Source: Ruegeria spongiae (GTDB taxonomy: Bacteria > Pseudomonadota > Alphaproteobacteria > Rhodobacterales > Rhodobacteraceae). Taken from it: a stretch of 64,000 nucleotides of DNA. Made by a program: the position numbers and the translations under genes. The stretch covers positions 24,925 through 88,924 of the forward strand of contig NZ_JAMFMB010000020.1 of assembly GCF_023502395.1 (NCBI RefSeq), read 5' to 3'. Under the pieces are notes generated by a model. It was given only the letters and a program-made list of their open reading frames with translations. It ran no database searches and had not been told where the DNA came from. Below are positions 35,418-43,615 of the stretch, piece after piece (position 1 is the stretch's first letter; every line of letters starts with the position of its first letter).

Positions 35418-35824
35418 GGCCCCCCCTTGGGTGGCGTCACCACCAGCACCACTTCGCGCGCACCCATGGCCTCGAACCGTGCGATCAGGGGCAGCACCCG
35501 GCGCAGTTCGGTGTTGCGATGGGCGTTGATGCGGATCAGAATGTCGGGCTGTTTCTCCAGTCGCTCCGCGACGGCCGCTTCAGCTGCTGACATCTCAACG
35601 ATGACCCCGTCCAAGGCCAGTGCCCCCTCGGCGCTGAGCGAGAGCGTCACGCCGCCCGCAGGCATGTCGCTGCCGGTGGTGCCGGTGGGCGGGGTCACGT
35701 CAAAAGGTGCTGTGGCGTCCATCCGGCCAATCAGCATGAAGAAGACGAGCAGGAAAAACACCACGTCGATCAGGGCAATGATCGTCTCGGGCGGGGTGCG
35801 CGGGGCGGGGCGGGCGATCCTCAT
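35414..35824 (-). CDS. ExbD/TolR-family biopolymer transport protein (second copy)
   Basis: The 136-residue protein has an N-terminal membrane helix with the proton-channel aspartate Asp20 (IIALIDVVFFLLVFFML), followed by a periplasmic ExbD domain ending RRVLPLIARFEAMGAREVVLVV. Its ATG overlaps the stop of the first exbD by ATGA, and its own stop overlaps the TonB-like gene. Tandem exbD copies downstream of exbB suggest a hetero-oligomeric rod. Confidence 0.9.
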   Translation of the reverse strand: MRIARPAPRTPPETIIALIDVVFFLLVFFMLIGRMDATAPFDVTPPTGTTGSDMPAGGVTLSLSAEGALALDGVIVEMSAAEAAVAERLEKQPDILIRINAHRNTELRRVLPLIARFEAMGAREVVLVVTPPKGGP

Positions 35825-36252
35825 TCCGCCGCCTCCAGCCGGACGACGCGCATTTCTCGAACGCCCGATTGGGTGACCAGATCCATCAGCGAGACCAGCG
35901 CCTGCATCCGGGCCGACCCGGTGGGCAGGATGATGACCTGCAGTCCGGGCGTGTCACTCAGCCTGGCGTGCAGCAGCTCTGCCAGGGCAGCGTTCTCAAA
36001 GGCCTGACCGCGCAGCACGGGCTGACCATCCGCGCCAAGCCGGATCAGCAGCACCTCTGCCGGGGTATTTGAGGCCGCCTGCGTTGGCGCAGGCGTATCC
36101 CGCTGCGCCAAAGCCGGGATCATGTCGAGGTTCAGATAAGTCGAGGTGACCATGAAAAAGACCAGCAGGATCAGCATCACGTCGATCATCGGCACCAGCG
36201 AGATCAGCGCGCGGGGCGGTTTCGGCCGTCGAAGGCTCAGATCACCCGACAT
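35821..36252 (-). CDS. ExbD/TolR-family biopolymer transport protein (first copy)
   Basis: The 143-residue protein carries the membrane helix LVPMIDVMLILLVFFMVTS with the conserved Asp24 that conducts protons in ExbBD motors. The periplasmic part ends QALVSLMDLVTQSGVREMRVV, the usual ExbD C-terminal block. It follows exbB by 12 bases and overlaps the second exbD. The operon head lies next to the T6SS cluster, which suggests the motor serves T6SS or the cell envelope during secretion. Confidence 0.9.
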   Translation of the reverse strand: MSGDLSLRRPKPPRALISLVPMIDVMLILLVFFMVTSTYLNLDMIPALAQRDTPAPTQAASNTPAEVLLIRLGADGQPVLRGQAFENAALAELLHARLSDTPGLQVIILPTGSARMQALVSLMDLVTQSGVREMRVVRLEAAE

Positions 36253-36264
36253 GGCGTGGTCTCC

Positions 36265-36885
36265 TCAACCCGGGGCGCGTTCCTCTATGACCATCAGGCG
36301 ACCGACGGCATTTTCGATAGCCTGCGCGCCTCGCTCGGCCCGGCCCGACAGAAGCGACGCCCCGACAGCGGCGGGAATGGCGACCAGCAACCCGGCTGCG
36401 GTGGTCAACAGGGCCTGCCAGATACCGCCTGCCAGCACCGAGGCATTGGCCGAACCCTCGGCCAGCTCCAGCTCCTGAAAGGACTGGATCATGCCGGTCA
36501 CGGTGCCCAGCAGCCCCAGCAGAGGCGCAATCATGGCGATCAGCTCCAGCATCCGGATCATCGTGTTCATGGCGGCAAATTCCTCATTGCCGCGCCGGGT
36601 CAGTTCAGCCATCAGCGCCGGTCCCTTGAACCCGTCGATCAGCGATTGCATCGCGTAGGCGCAGACCCGGTCGGCGGGCGCGCGGCCCGAAGCGACCTGC
36701 GTCTGCGCTTGCGTCTTGTTCCCCTTGGCCCAATCCGCCAACGCCTGATCCCGTGCCGCCCGGCCCGACGTGACAGGCAACAGGCGCAGGATCTTGACCG
36801 CGATCACGGCCAGCGAGAACAGCGACATCACCGCCAGCAGTGCGATGATCGGCCCGCCGGTGCCGAGATTGTCCAGACCGGGCAC
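36265..36885 (-). CDS. ExbB/TolQ/MotA-family proton channel protein
   Basis: The 206-residue protein has three membrane helices: IIALLAVMSLFSLAVIAV near 13-30, then LELIAMIAPLLGLLGTVTGMI (about 113-133) and ALLTTAAGLLVAIPAAV (about 158-174). The GLLGTVTGMI and TTAAGLLVAIPA motifs are the ExbB/TolQ signatures. The start is a GTG three bases after the stop of the upstream gene and lacks a clear ribosome site, so translation is probably coupled. It forms the motor with the two ExbD proteins. Confidence 0.92.
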   Translation of the reverse strand: MPGLDNLGTGGPIIALLAVMSLFSLAVIAVKILRLLPVTSGRAARDQALADWAKGNKTQAQTQVASGRAPADRVCAYAMQSLIDGFKGPALMAELTRRGNEEFAAMNTMIRMLELIAMIAPLLGLLGTVTGMIQSFQELELAEGSANASVLAGGIWQALLTTAAGLLVAIPAAVGASLLSGRAERGAQAIENAVGRLMVIEERAPG

Positions 36886-36888
36886 CGC

Positions 36889-37314
36889 TTATTGCGCCAA
36901 TGTGGCGCTGGTCTTGCTGTCCAGCGCAAGGATCGGAAAACAGTCGATCGGTTCGGCATTCTGTGGTTTGCAGACCGGCAGGTCATGCAGCAGAATCTCC
37001 GAGATATTGTCGCAGCTGATCTTTGGGATTTCGAACAGTTTCAACACCGTGCGGCTGACCGGAAGGGGGGCGGCGTCAATGCTCAGCAGCCGGTCGATCA
37101 CGCCGTTGCCATCGAGAATGGCAAGCGACATCTCGAACCCTTCGAAACTGTTGTCCGTTTGGTTCTGGAACAGAAAAAACGCGCGGCAGCCGCCGCCTTC
37201 GGTTGGCTCAAACTTGTTGAGTTGCACCGTCAGCTTGCCCGTGTCAGCCTGCGCCATCCCGGCGCACAACGCAGTGGCCGCCCATAGCGCAGACCGCAGC
37301 CAGTTCTTGATCAT
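36889..37314 (-). CDS. hypothetical periplasmic protein of the motor operon
   Basis: The protein has 141 residues with a signal peptide (MIKNWLRSALWAATALCAGMAQA). The mature domain reads as an immunoglobulin-like beta sandwich (TGKLTVQLNKFEPTEGGGC, FFLFQNQTDNSFEGFEMSLA) with four cysteines, including ISCDNISE, PVCKPQ and IDCFPI. GGAGG lies five bases before the ATG. It sits three bases from exbB, so it should be a partner of the ExbBD/TonB-like system. No named family is recognised, though proteins of this type occur with T6SS-associated exbB/exbD genes. Confidence 0.7.
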   Translation of the reverse strand: MIKNWLRSALWAATALCAGMAQADTGKLTVQLNKFEPTEGGGCRAFFLFQNQTDNSFEGFEMSLAILDGNGVIDRLLSIDAAPLPVSRTVLKLFEIPKISCDNISEILLHDLPVCKPQNAEPIDCFPILALDSKTSATLAQ

Positions 37315-37341
37315 GTCTCCCTCCCTCCGGCGGTCCGGGGT

Positions 37342-38358
37342 CTAGGCCCCGATCACCTTGTTAACCTTGCGCAGCGATCCCAGAACCGTTGCACGGATAT
37401 TGGTATCGGCAAAACCGCTCTGATCCACCGCTTTGAAGAAGGCGGTGTTCATCAGCCCGACATGGCTGCCGATCTGGCGTTGCGCCGCTTTTGTCAGCTT
37501 TTGCCGCTCGGCCGCAGAGCCCGCCTTTTCGATCTGCGCCAGCAGCGTTTCCAGCCGCGTATCCAACTGCCGGATCGGCTGCACCAGCTTGGCGATCTCG
37601 CGCTGCGCGTGGCTGAGCCCCTCGGAGTCGCCGGTTGCCTTCGCCACCCCTGCGACCAGCGCGCGGACGTCGCCTGCCGCCGATTTGCGCGCCTGTGCCC
37701 AGTCGCGACGCGCGCTGGCCAGATCGGGCGCCGCTTGTTCCGGCGCGGGTTGCTCGGCGGGTGTGGCCCGCGTGTCACGAATGCGCCCGGCAAGCTCGGA
37801 GAGCGACTCCGTGGCTGCCTCCAGCTCGTTGCGCTTGATCTGTGCCGCGATCTGCTTGGCTGCCGCCGCCGCAAGGCGCTGCGCGACGGGGCCTGCGCGC
37901 GCGGCCGTCATCAGGGCGTCTTTCAACTGCGTGGAGAGTGCCCTCTGCGCCGCCTTGTCGACCTCCGGTTTCGGTTCGCGTGCGGCGCTCGCTTCCTGCG
38001 TGGCGGGGCTGTCCTCTTCCGGCTCAGATGCAGGCGCGATGCCGTCGACCAGCTGCACCTCGGTGGAAACGCCGTTATCCTTCAGGTATTTCCGGATGCT
38101 CTTGGCAAGGTTGGGCAGCGCGCTTTCGCACTCCAGTTGGATCGTTTTGGCATCCGCACGCATGCGGCCAAAGGCGGTTTTCGGCGATGAACCGATCTTT
38201 TTTGCGTCCTTGGCCAAGCCCGCAGCGGGCTGCCGTTTGTCCAGCAGCAGCACGTCGTCATTCTTGCTGCCGGGGCAGAATGCAAAGCTGATGCTCTGCT
38301 TTCTGGCAAGATTCACCATCTGGCGCAGTGCCGCGCCGTCGATCGCCTGTGTTGCCAT
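37342..38358 (-). CDS. unknown helical protein, divergent from tssA
   Basis: I do not recognise this 338-residue protein (ATG at 38358). The N-terminal part (1-100) looks like a folded domain (RKQSISFAFCPGSKNDDVLL and GSSPKTAFGRMRADAKTIQ). A charged linker with Glu/Pro (about 110-140) follows. The rest is largely helical and Ala/Arg/Lys rich, with coiled-coil-like stretches (QLKDALMTAARAGPVAQRLA, LDTRLETLLAQIEKAGSAAE). The end (LGSLRKVNKVIGA) is basic. It heads the leftward motor operon and shares the 148-base divergent region with tssA, so it is probably co-regulated with T6SS. A role as effector, chaperone or structural helper is open. Confidence 0.6.
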   Translation of the reverse strand: MATQAIDGAALRQMVNLARKQSISFAFCPGSKNDDVLLLDKRQPAAGLAKDAKKIGSSPKTAFGRMRADAKTIQLECESALPNLAKSIRKYLKDNGVSTEVQLVDGIAPASEPEEDSPATQEASAAREPKPEVDKAAQRALSTQLKDALMTAARAGPVAQRLAAAAAKQIAAQIKRNELEAATESLSELAGRIRDTRATPAEQPAPEQAAPDLASARRDWAQARKSAAGDVRALVAGVAKATGDSEGLSHAQREIAKLVQPIRQLDTRLETLLAQIEKAGSAAERQKLTKAAQRQIGSHVGLMNTAFFKAVDQSGFADTNIRATVLGSLRKVNKVIGA

Positions 38359-38463
38359 GGCAAGGGGCCCCGCCGAAATTATCAGTTTGACTTTGACCAG
38401 ACTATAAGGCTGACTGTTCGTCAAGACAGGAGGTCAGGGGCCAATTCGGATGCAACCCGAAGG

Positions 38464-38476
38464 GGCAACTGTTGCC
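38464..38476. promoter_or_regulatory. perfect palindrome upstream of tssA
   Basis: GGCAAC-T-GTTGCC is a perfect 6-1-6 inverted repeat, 30 bases before the tssA start codon and inside the region between the two divergent T6SS operons. It could be a regulator site or a short leader hairpin. No regulator gene lies in the cluster as seen. Confidence 0.35.
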
Positions 38477-38506
38477 GCGAAGAATAAAGAATCCAGCGGA
38501 GCTAAA

Positions 38507-39541
38507 ATGGATCTGGCTGCCTATCTCGAACCACGGGATACAAATCCGCCAAGCGGCGACAATCTTGAATACGACCCGGCCTTCACAGACCTGGAACTGG
38601 CCGCGCAGCCTGGCGAAGAGCAGCAGATGGGCGACGAGGTCAAGGAAGCGCAGGAACAGGACTGGGGCGATGTGCGCGACAAGGCGCTGGCCGTCATGGA
38701 GCAAAGCCATGACATCCGGGCTGGCGTGTTTCTGGCTGAGGCTGTGCTGAACACCAAGGGTCTGCCAGAGTTTGCCGATGTCACCAAATACCTGCGCGCG
38801 CTGCTCGAGGATTATTGGGACACCTGCCACCCCGAACTGGATGAGGATGACGGCGACGCCACCATGCGGATCAACGCGGTGGCGGGGATCGCCGGATCGG
38901 ACCGCGTGTTGCGCGCCCTGCGTCGGACCGCGCTGACCGACAGCCGCATGTTCGGGCGCATCACGCTGCGCCATATCGAAGTGGCCGAAGGCACCGCCAA
39001 CATGCCGTCAGATCTGGATGACGTGCCGGATGCGGCCTCGGTCTCTGCGGCGTTTCAGGACACTGATGACGACGTGCTTGAGGCCAGCCTTGCAGCAGTC
39101 AACGCAGCCCTTGAGGATGTGGACGCCATTGATGGTGTGTTCGTGGAAAACACGCCGGGCGAAGGGCCGACGCTTGATCCGCTCAAGGATACGCTCAAAA
39201 AATTGCAGCGCGCGCTGGCCAAACATTCTGGTGCCGAGGTTCCGGCAGATGAACCCGAGGGCGCGGATGATGCGCCTGCGGGGGGCGGTGGCGCGGCCCC
39301 CAAACCGTCCGGTGGCGGCGGGGCGATCAACTCGCCAACGGATGTCACCATGATGCTGGACCGCATCATGGACTATTATGCGCGCACCGAACCTTCCAGC
39401 CCGGTGCCGATCCTGCTGGATCGCGCCAAGCGGCTGGTCAGCGCCGATTTCCTGACCATCATCGAGGACATGGCCAAAGAGGGTCTGTCCGAAGTGCGCC
39501 GCATCGGCGGCATCAAAGGCAGTGACGACTACGATTATTGA
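38507..39541 (+). CDS. tssA: T6SS assembly protein TssA (ImpA)
   Basis: The 344-residue protein has the ImpA N-terminal domain (GDNLEYDPAFTDLELAAQPG, EQDWGDVRDKALAVMEQSHD, then DYWDTCHPELDEDDGDAT). The C-terminal domain, MMLDRIMDYYARTEPSSPVP with LVSADFLTIIEDMAKEGL, is also typical. An acidic and Gly-rich linker lies between them (about 220-280). TssA caps and coordinates sheath and tube assembly at the baseplate. I start it at 38507 with GGAG five bases upstream. The open frame extends further upstream without support. It is the first gene of the rightward T6SS operon. Confidence 0.93.
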   Translation: MDLAAYLEPRDTNPPSGDNLEYDPAFTDLELAAQPGEEQQMGDEVKEAQEQDWGDVRDKALAVMEQSHDIRAGVFLAEAVLNTKGLPEFADVTKYLRALLEDYWDTCHPELDEDDGDATMRINAVAGIAGSDRVLRALRRTALTDSRMFGRITLRHIEVAEGTANMPSDLDDVPDAASVSAAFQDTDDDVLEASLAAVNAALEDVDAIDGVFVENTPGEGPTLDPLKDTLKKLQRALAKHSGAEVPADEPEGADDAPAGGGGAAPKPSGGGGAINSPTDVTMMLDRIMDYYARTEPSSPVPILLDRAKRLVSADFLTIIEDMAKEGLSEVRRIGGIKGSDDYDY

Positions 39542-39606
39542 CCGGCCGGGCCGTGCCCGCTCCGGACAGTGGAACAGAACGGATGAAGAATTGAGGAGGC
39601 TCAGAC

Positions 39607-40122
39607 ATGGCCGGTAGTTCACAGAAATTCATAGCCAGAAACAGGGCGCCCAGGGTTCAGATCGAATATGATGTGGAACTTTATGGCGCCGAGAAGAAAG
39701 TTCAGCTGCCCTTCGTGATGGGCGTGATGAGCGATCTTGCCGGTAAGTCCGAGGTGGAACAGCCCGCCGTGGCCGACCGCAAATTCCTTGAGATCGACGT
39801 CGACAATTTCGACGACCGGATGAAGTCGATGGCCCCGCGCGCCGCCTTCACCGTGCCCAACACCCTGACCGGTGAGGGCAATATGGCCGTCGATATCACC
39901 TTTGAATCGATGGCTGATTTCAGCCCGGCGGCGATTGCTGCCAAGGTCGAGCCGCTCAAGGAACTGCTGGATGCCCGCACCCAGCTTTCCAACCTGATGA
40001 CCTATATGGATGGCAAGACCGGGGCCGAGGACCTGATTTCCAAGATCATGCAGGACCCGAGCCTGCTCAAGACACTGGCCGCGCAGCCCAAGCCGGGCGA
40101 TGACGCCGCCGAGGAGGAGTAA
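39607..40122 (+). CDS. tssB: T6SS sheath small subunit TssB (VipA)
   Basis: The 171-residue protein shows the TssB core: RAPRVQIEYDVELYGAEKKV, LPFVMGVMSDLAG, DRKFLEIDVDNFDDRMKSMA and TFESMADFSPAAIA. It pairs with TssC to build the contractile sheath. A strong GAGGAGG ribosome site precedes the ATG. The N-terminal 150 residues are nearly the same as the start of the 1564-residue fusion at 53347, so the cluster carries a TssB paralogue. Confidence 0.97.
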   Translation: MAGSSQKFIARNRAPRVQIEYDVELYGAEKKVQLPFVMGVMSDLAGKSEVEQPAVADRKFLEIDVDNFDDRMKSMAPRAAFTVPNTLTGEGNMAVDITFESMADFSPAAIAAKVEPLKELLDARTQLSNLMTYMDGKTGAEDLISKIMQDPSLLKTLAAQPKPGDDAAEEE

Positions 40123-40125
40123 GAT

Positions 40126-41622
40126 ATGGCCGACGAAGAAGCCCAGGTCGAAGCCGCCGAAGGCGCAACCGCGTTTGGATCGTCCGAATTCGAAGCGCTG
40201 CTGACCAAGGAATTTCGCCCGAAATCCGATCAGGCCAAAACCGCCGTTGAAAGCGCGGTCAAGACATTGGCCGAGCAGGCGCTGGCCAACACCGCACTGA
40301 TCTCGGATGACGCGCTGCGCTCGATCGAAAGCATCATCGCCGAGATCGACCAGAAGCTGACCGAGCAGGTCAATCTGATCCTGCACCACGAAGAATTCCA
40401 GCAAATGGAAAGCGCGTGGCGGGGTCTGCATTATCTCGTCAACAACACCGAAACCGACGAGATGCTAAAAATCCGGGTTCTGAACTGTTCCAAAAAGGAC
40501 ATGCACAAGACCCTGCGCAAGTTCAAAGGCACCGCCTGGGACCAGTCACCGATCTTCAAGAAGCTCTACGAAGAGGAATTCGGCCAGATGGGCGGCGAGC
40601 CCTATGGCACCCTGATCGCCGATTACCATTTCGACCACAGCCCGCAGGATATCGAACTGCTCGGCGAGATGTCCAAGATCGCTGCAGCGGCCCATGCGCC
40701 GCTGATCACCGGTGCCAAGCCCACCCTGTTCCAGATGGACAGCTGGTCGGAACTGGCCAATCCACGCGACCTGACCAAGATCTTCCAGACCCCGGAATAT
40801 GCCGCCTGGCGGTCGCTGCGCGACAGCGAAGATGCCAAATATGTCGGGCTTGCGATGCCGCGCTTCCTGGGCCGTCTGCCCTATGGCGCCAAGACCGAGC
40901 CGGTCGAGGAGTTCGCATTCGAAGAAGAAACCGACGGCGCCGACAGCAGCAAATATGGTTGGGTGAACGCGGCCTACGGCATGGCGGTCAACATCAATCG
41001 CTCTTTCAAGGAATACGGCTGGTGCTCGCGTATTCGCGGTGTGGAATCGGGCGGTGCGCTGGAAAATCTGCCCGCACATACCTTCCCGACCGACGATGGC
41101 GGCGTGGACATGAAGTGCCCCACCGAGATCGCAATCTCGGACCGGCGCGAGGCGGAACTGGCCAAAAACGGCATGATGCCCCTGATCCACCGCAAGAACA
41201 CCGACACGGCGGCCTTTATCGGGGCGCAGTCGCTGCACAAACCGGCGGAATATGACGACCCGGACGCCACCGCAAACGCCAATCTGGCGGCGCGGTTGCC
41301 CTATCTCTTCGCGACCTGCCGATTCGCGCATTACCTCAAATGCATGGTGCGTGACAAAGTCGGCTCCTTCAAAAGTCGCGACGACATGCAGTCCTGGCTG
41401 CAGGACTGGATTAACCAGTATGTCGACTTCAACGCCGATATTTCGGCCGAGTCCGAGAAGGCGCGCAAACCGCTCGCATCGGCCGAGGTCGTAGTCGAGG
41501 ATGTGGAAGGAAATCCGGGGTATTATACCTCGAAATTCTTCCTGCGTCCGCATTATCAGCTTGAAGGGCTTTCGGTCTCGCTGCGACTTGTTTCGAAGCT
41601 TCCGTCAGAAAAGGGCGCTTAG
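40126..41622 (+). CDS. tssC: T6SS sheath large subunit TssC (VipB)
   Basis: The 498-residue protein has the TssC signature MESAWRGLHYLVNNTETDEM. FGQMGGEPYGTLIADYHFDH, GAKPTLFQMDSWSELANPRD and PRFLGRLPYGAKTEPVEEF follow in the usual order. The C-terminal YYTSKFFLRPHYQLEGLSV block completes the family pattern. It begins three bases after the tssB stop and forms the sheath with TssB. Confidence 0.97.
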   Translation: MADEEAQVEAAEGATAFGSSEFEALLTKEFRPKSDQAKTAVESAVKTLAEQALANTALISDDALRSIESIIAEIDQKLTEQVNLILHHEEFQQMESAWRGLHYLVNNTETDEMLKIRVLNCSKKDMHKTLRKFKGTAWDQSPIFKKLYEEEFGQMGGEPYGTLIADYHFDHSPQDIELLGEMSKIAAAAHAPLITGAKPTLFQMDSWSELANPRDLTKIFQTPEYAAWRSLRDSEDAKYVGLAMPRFLGRLPYGAKTEPVEEFAFEEETDGADSSKYGWVNAAYGMAVNINRSFKEYGWCSRIRGVESGGALENLPAHTFPTDDGGVDMKCPTEIAISDRREAELAKNGMMPLIHRKNTDTAAFIGAQSLHKPAEYDDPDATANANLAARLPYLFATCRFAHYLKCMVRDKVGSFKSRDDMQSWLQDWINQYVDFNADISAESEKARKPLASAEVVVEDVEGNPGYYTSKFFLRPHYQLEGLSVSLRLVSKLPSEKGA

Positions 41623-41721
41623 TGAAAAAGTTCGCAGATTGGTGATTCTTTCTGAGTTATCCCTGTGTCATCGAAACGAACAACGCGGCATTGATACCTC
41701 CGCACCTCGAAGGAGACGAGA

Positions 41722-42219
41722 ATGGAAAACGTATATATCAAAATCGACCAGATCCCCGGTGAAGCACGCGAAAAGCAGCATAAGGACTGGATTGCGGTCA
41801 AATCGATCGAATGGAATGTCGAACGTACGCTGGACATGACCGACCTGGGCACGACCCAGCGTGGCTATGCCAACACTAATTTCGGCAAGATTTCGGTCAC
41901 CACGGAACTCAGCAAAGCCTCGGCCAAACTGATGACCTATGTGGCTTCGGGCAAGGCGTCCAAGGAACTGATCATCCACATGTGCCGGGCTGGCGACACC
42001 GAGAAGAAGGGTATGGAGCCCTATCTGATCTGGACCCTGCGCCACGCGATTATCGACAGCTATTCGGTGTCGGGCGGCGAAGAGCAGATCCCCGAGGAAA
42101 GCTGGACCATCGCCTATCGCGGCATCGAGATCAAATACAAGATCGCCGATTTCGAAAGCGGCGCGCTCAGCGACTGCAACTCGTTCCTGTGGAATCTGGA
42201 GACCGGCGACGTCAGTTGA
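41722..42219 (+). CDS. hcp: T6SS inner tube protein Hcp (TssD)
   Basis: The 165-residue protein begins MENVYIKIDQIPGEAREKQH and continues with IAVKSIEWNVERT, GKISVTTELSKASAKLMTYV and EPYLIWTLRHAIIDSYSVSG, an Hcp1-type pattern. Hcp hexamers stack into the tube that is fired, and can carry small effectors. It has a strong AAGGAGA ribosome site and a probable terminator after it, consistent with high expression as a separate mRNA segment. Confidence 0.96.
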   Translation: MENVYIKIDQIPGEAREKQHKDWIAVKSIEWNVERTLDMTDLGTTQRGYANTNFGKISVTTELSKASAKLMTYVASGKASKELIIHMCRAGDTEKKGMEPYLIWTLRHAIIDSYSVSGGEEQIPEESWTIAYRGIEIKYKIADFESGALSDCNSFLWNLETGDVS

Positions 42220-42235
42220 TCCCCACAAGACGACG

Positions 42236-42269
42236 GGCCCCGGCGGTGCCAACCGCCCGGGTCTTTTTT
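42236..42269 (+). terminator. rho-independent terminator after hcp
   Basis: A 12-base stem (GGCCCCGGCGGT with ACCGCCCGGGTC; one G-U pair and one mismatch) with a GCCA loop is followed by six T residues. It lies 17 bases after the hcp stop and before tagJ, and may reduce read-through into the rest of the T6SS operon. Confidence 0.8.
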
Positions 42270-42307
42270 CGATTCTGCATCCCAGGATTTGAGCGGGCGA
42301 GGACTGT

Positions 42308-43126
42308 ATGACGCCGGAAGAACATTTGAAATCGGGCGACCTGACCGCCGCTCTGACCAGCCTGCAGGACAAGATTCGGGCCAATCCCGCAGACCCCGCG
42401 CTGCGGATTTTCCTGTTTCAGCTTCTGTGCGTGCTGGGCGACTGGAAACGCGCCATCACGCAGCTGAAACTCAGCGCGGAAATGGATGAGCTGGCCACGA
42501 TGATGGCCAAGACCTATCGCGAAGCGATCATCTGCGAGGTTTACCGCGAAAAGGTCTTTGCCGGTGAAAAGACACCGCTGATCTTCGGCGAGCCCGAGGA
42601 ATGGTTGGCCCATCTGATCGAGGCGCAGAAACTTTTTGCCGGCGGACATGCCGCTGAAGCCGCCGAGCTGCGCGCCAGGGCGTTCGACGCCGCCCCGGCC
42701 ACCTCCGGAACGGTCAACGGCGAGGCGTTCGAATGGATTGCCGACGCTGACATGCGTCTGGGTCCGGTTCTGGAAGTCATTGTAAACGGGCGATATTTCT
42801 GGCTGCCTTTCTCGCAGATCATTAAATTGACCTGTGAGGAACCCAGCGATCTGCGCGACGCGGTCTGGACCGCGGGCACGCTGACCGTCGCCAGCGGCGG
42901 CGAGGTCGCGGCGCTGATCCCGACCCGCTATCCGGACACCATCGCGCAAGGCGACGATGCCGCGAAACTGGCGCGCGCCACGGAATGGGTCGATGGCGGG
43001 GCTGAAACCTTTGTTGGGGTTGGCCAGCGGCTGCTGGCGACCGATCAGTCGGATGTCGCCCTGCTGGATTTGCGCGAACTTGTGCTGGATGTCAGCCCAG
43101 CCGAAGAACAGGTCTCAGATGGCTGA
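42308..43126 (+). CDS. tagJ: T6SS accessory protein TagJ (ImpE)
   Basis: The 272-residue protein begins with a TPR-like part (MTPEEHLKSGDLTAALTSLQ, PADPALRIFLFQLLCVLGDW). The ImpE pattern FEWIADADMRLGPVLEVIVN and YFWLPFSQIIKLTCEEPSDL follows. TagJ binds the N-terminus of the sheath protein TssB and marks sheath assembly or disassembly. Since this cluster has two TssB domains, the presence of TagJ may be relevant to how they are told apart. It overlaps tssE by 8 bases. Confidence 0.93.
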   Translation: MTPEEHLKSGDLTAALTSLQDKIRANPADPALRIFLFQLLCVLGDWKRAITQLKLSAEMDELATMMAKTYREAIICEVYREKVFAGEKTPLIFGEPEEWLAHLIEAQKLFAGGHAAEAAELRARAFDAAPATSGTVNGEAFEWIADADMRLGPVLEVIVNGRYFWLPFSQIIKLTCEEPSDLRDAVWTAGTLTVASGGEVAALIPTRYPDTIAQGDDAAKLARATEWVDGGAETFVGVGQRLLATDQSDVALLDLRELVLDVSPAEEQVSDG

Positions 43127-43613
43127 ACGGACACTGGCAGAGCGGCTTCAGCCGTCGCTGCTCGACCGGCTGACCGATGATGCGCCAGAAACGCAGAAAG
43201 AAGGACGCGACGCGCGGGTCATCGACGTGTCCCGCCTGCGCGAGATCATTCAGCGCGACCTGTCCATGTTGCTGAACACCACCGATCATTCCGACCTGAT
43301 TGACCCGAAGGCCTATCCGCATGCGGCCAAATCGGTGTTGAATTATGGCATCCGTGAAACTTCGGGAGCGTTTTCTACGATGGAGCGCGCGCGGCTGATC
43401 CAGCGCTCGATCGCGGATGCGGTGGCGGTGTTCGAGCCGCGCATCGTCGACGGCTCGGTCATGGTCGAGCTGCGCTCCGAGGAACGCTCGGGCGAGATGC
43501 AGATCGAGTTTGATATTCGCGCGGTGATGTGGGCCCAGCCGATGCCGCTGGAACTGTATCTGCGCAGCCGCGTCGATGTGACCACCGGCGAAGTCGCCAT
43601 CGAGCGGAGCTGA
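43119..43613 (+). CDS. tssE: T6SS baseplate protein TssE (gp25-like)
   Basis: The 164-residue protein of the gpW/gp25 family starts LAERLQPSLLDRLTDDAPE and has SRLREIIQRDLSMLLNTTDH and AAKSVLNYGIRETSGAFSTM. The C-terminal part (MVELRSEERSGEMQIEFDI, MPLELYLRSRVDVTTGEVA) matches the usual TssE end. The ATG at 43119 overlaps tagJ. It is a wedge component of the baseplate with TssF, TssG and TssK. Confidence 0.95.
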   Translation: MAERTLAERLQPSLLDRLTDDAPETQKEGRDARVIDVSRLREIIQRDLSMLLNTTDHSDLIDPKAYPHAAKSVLNYGIRETSGAFSTMERARLIQRSIADAVAVFEPRIVDGSVMVELRSEERSGEMQIEFDIRAVMWAQPMPLELYLRSRVDVTTGEVAIERS

Positions 43614-43615
43614 CG

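Noticed and set aside
38388..38420. TTGACT/TATAAG promoter-like words between the divergent T6SS operons
   Set aside because: The spacing between the two hexamers is about 10 bases, which does not fit a sigma-70 promoter.
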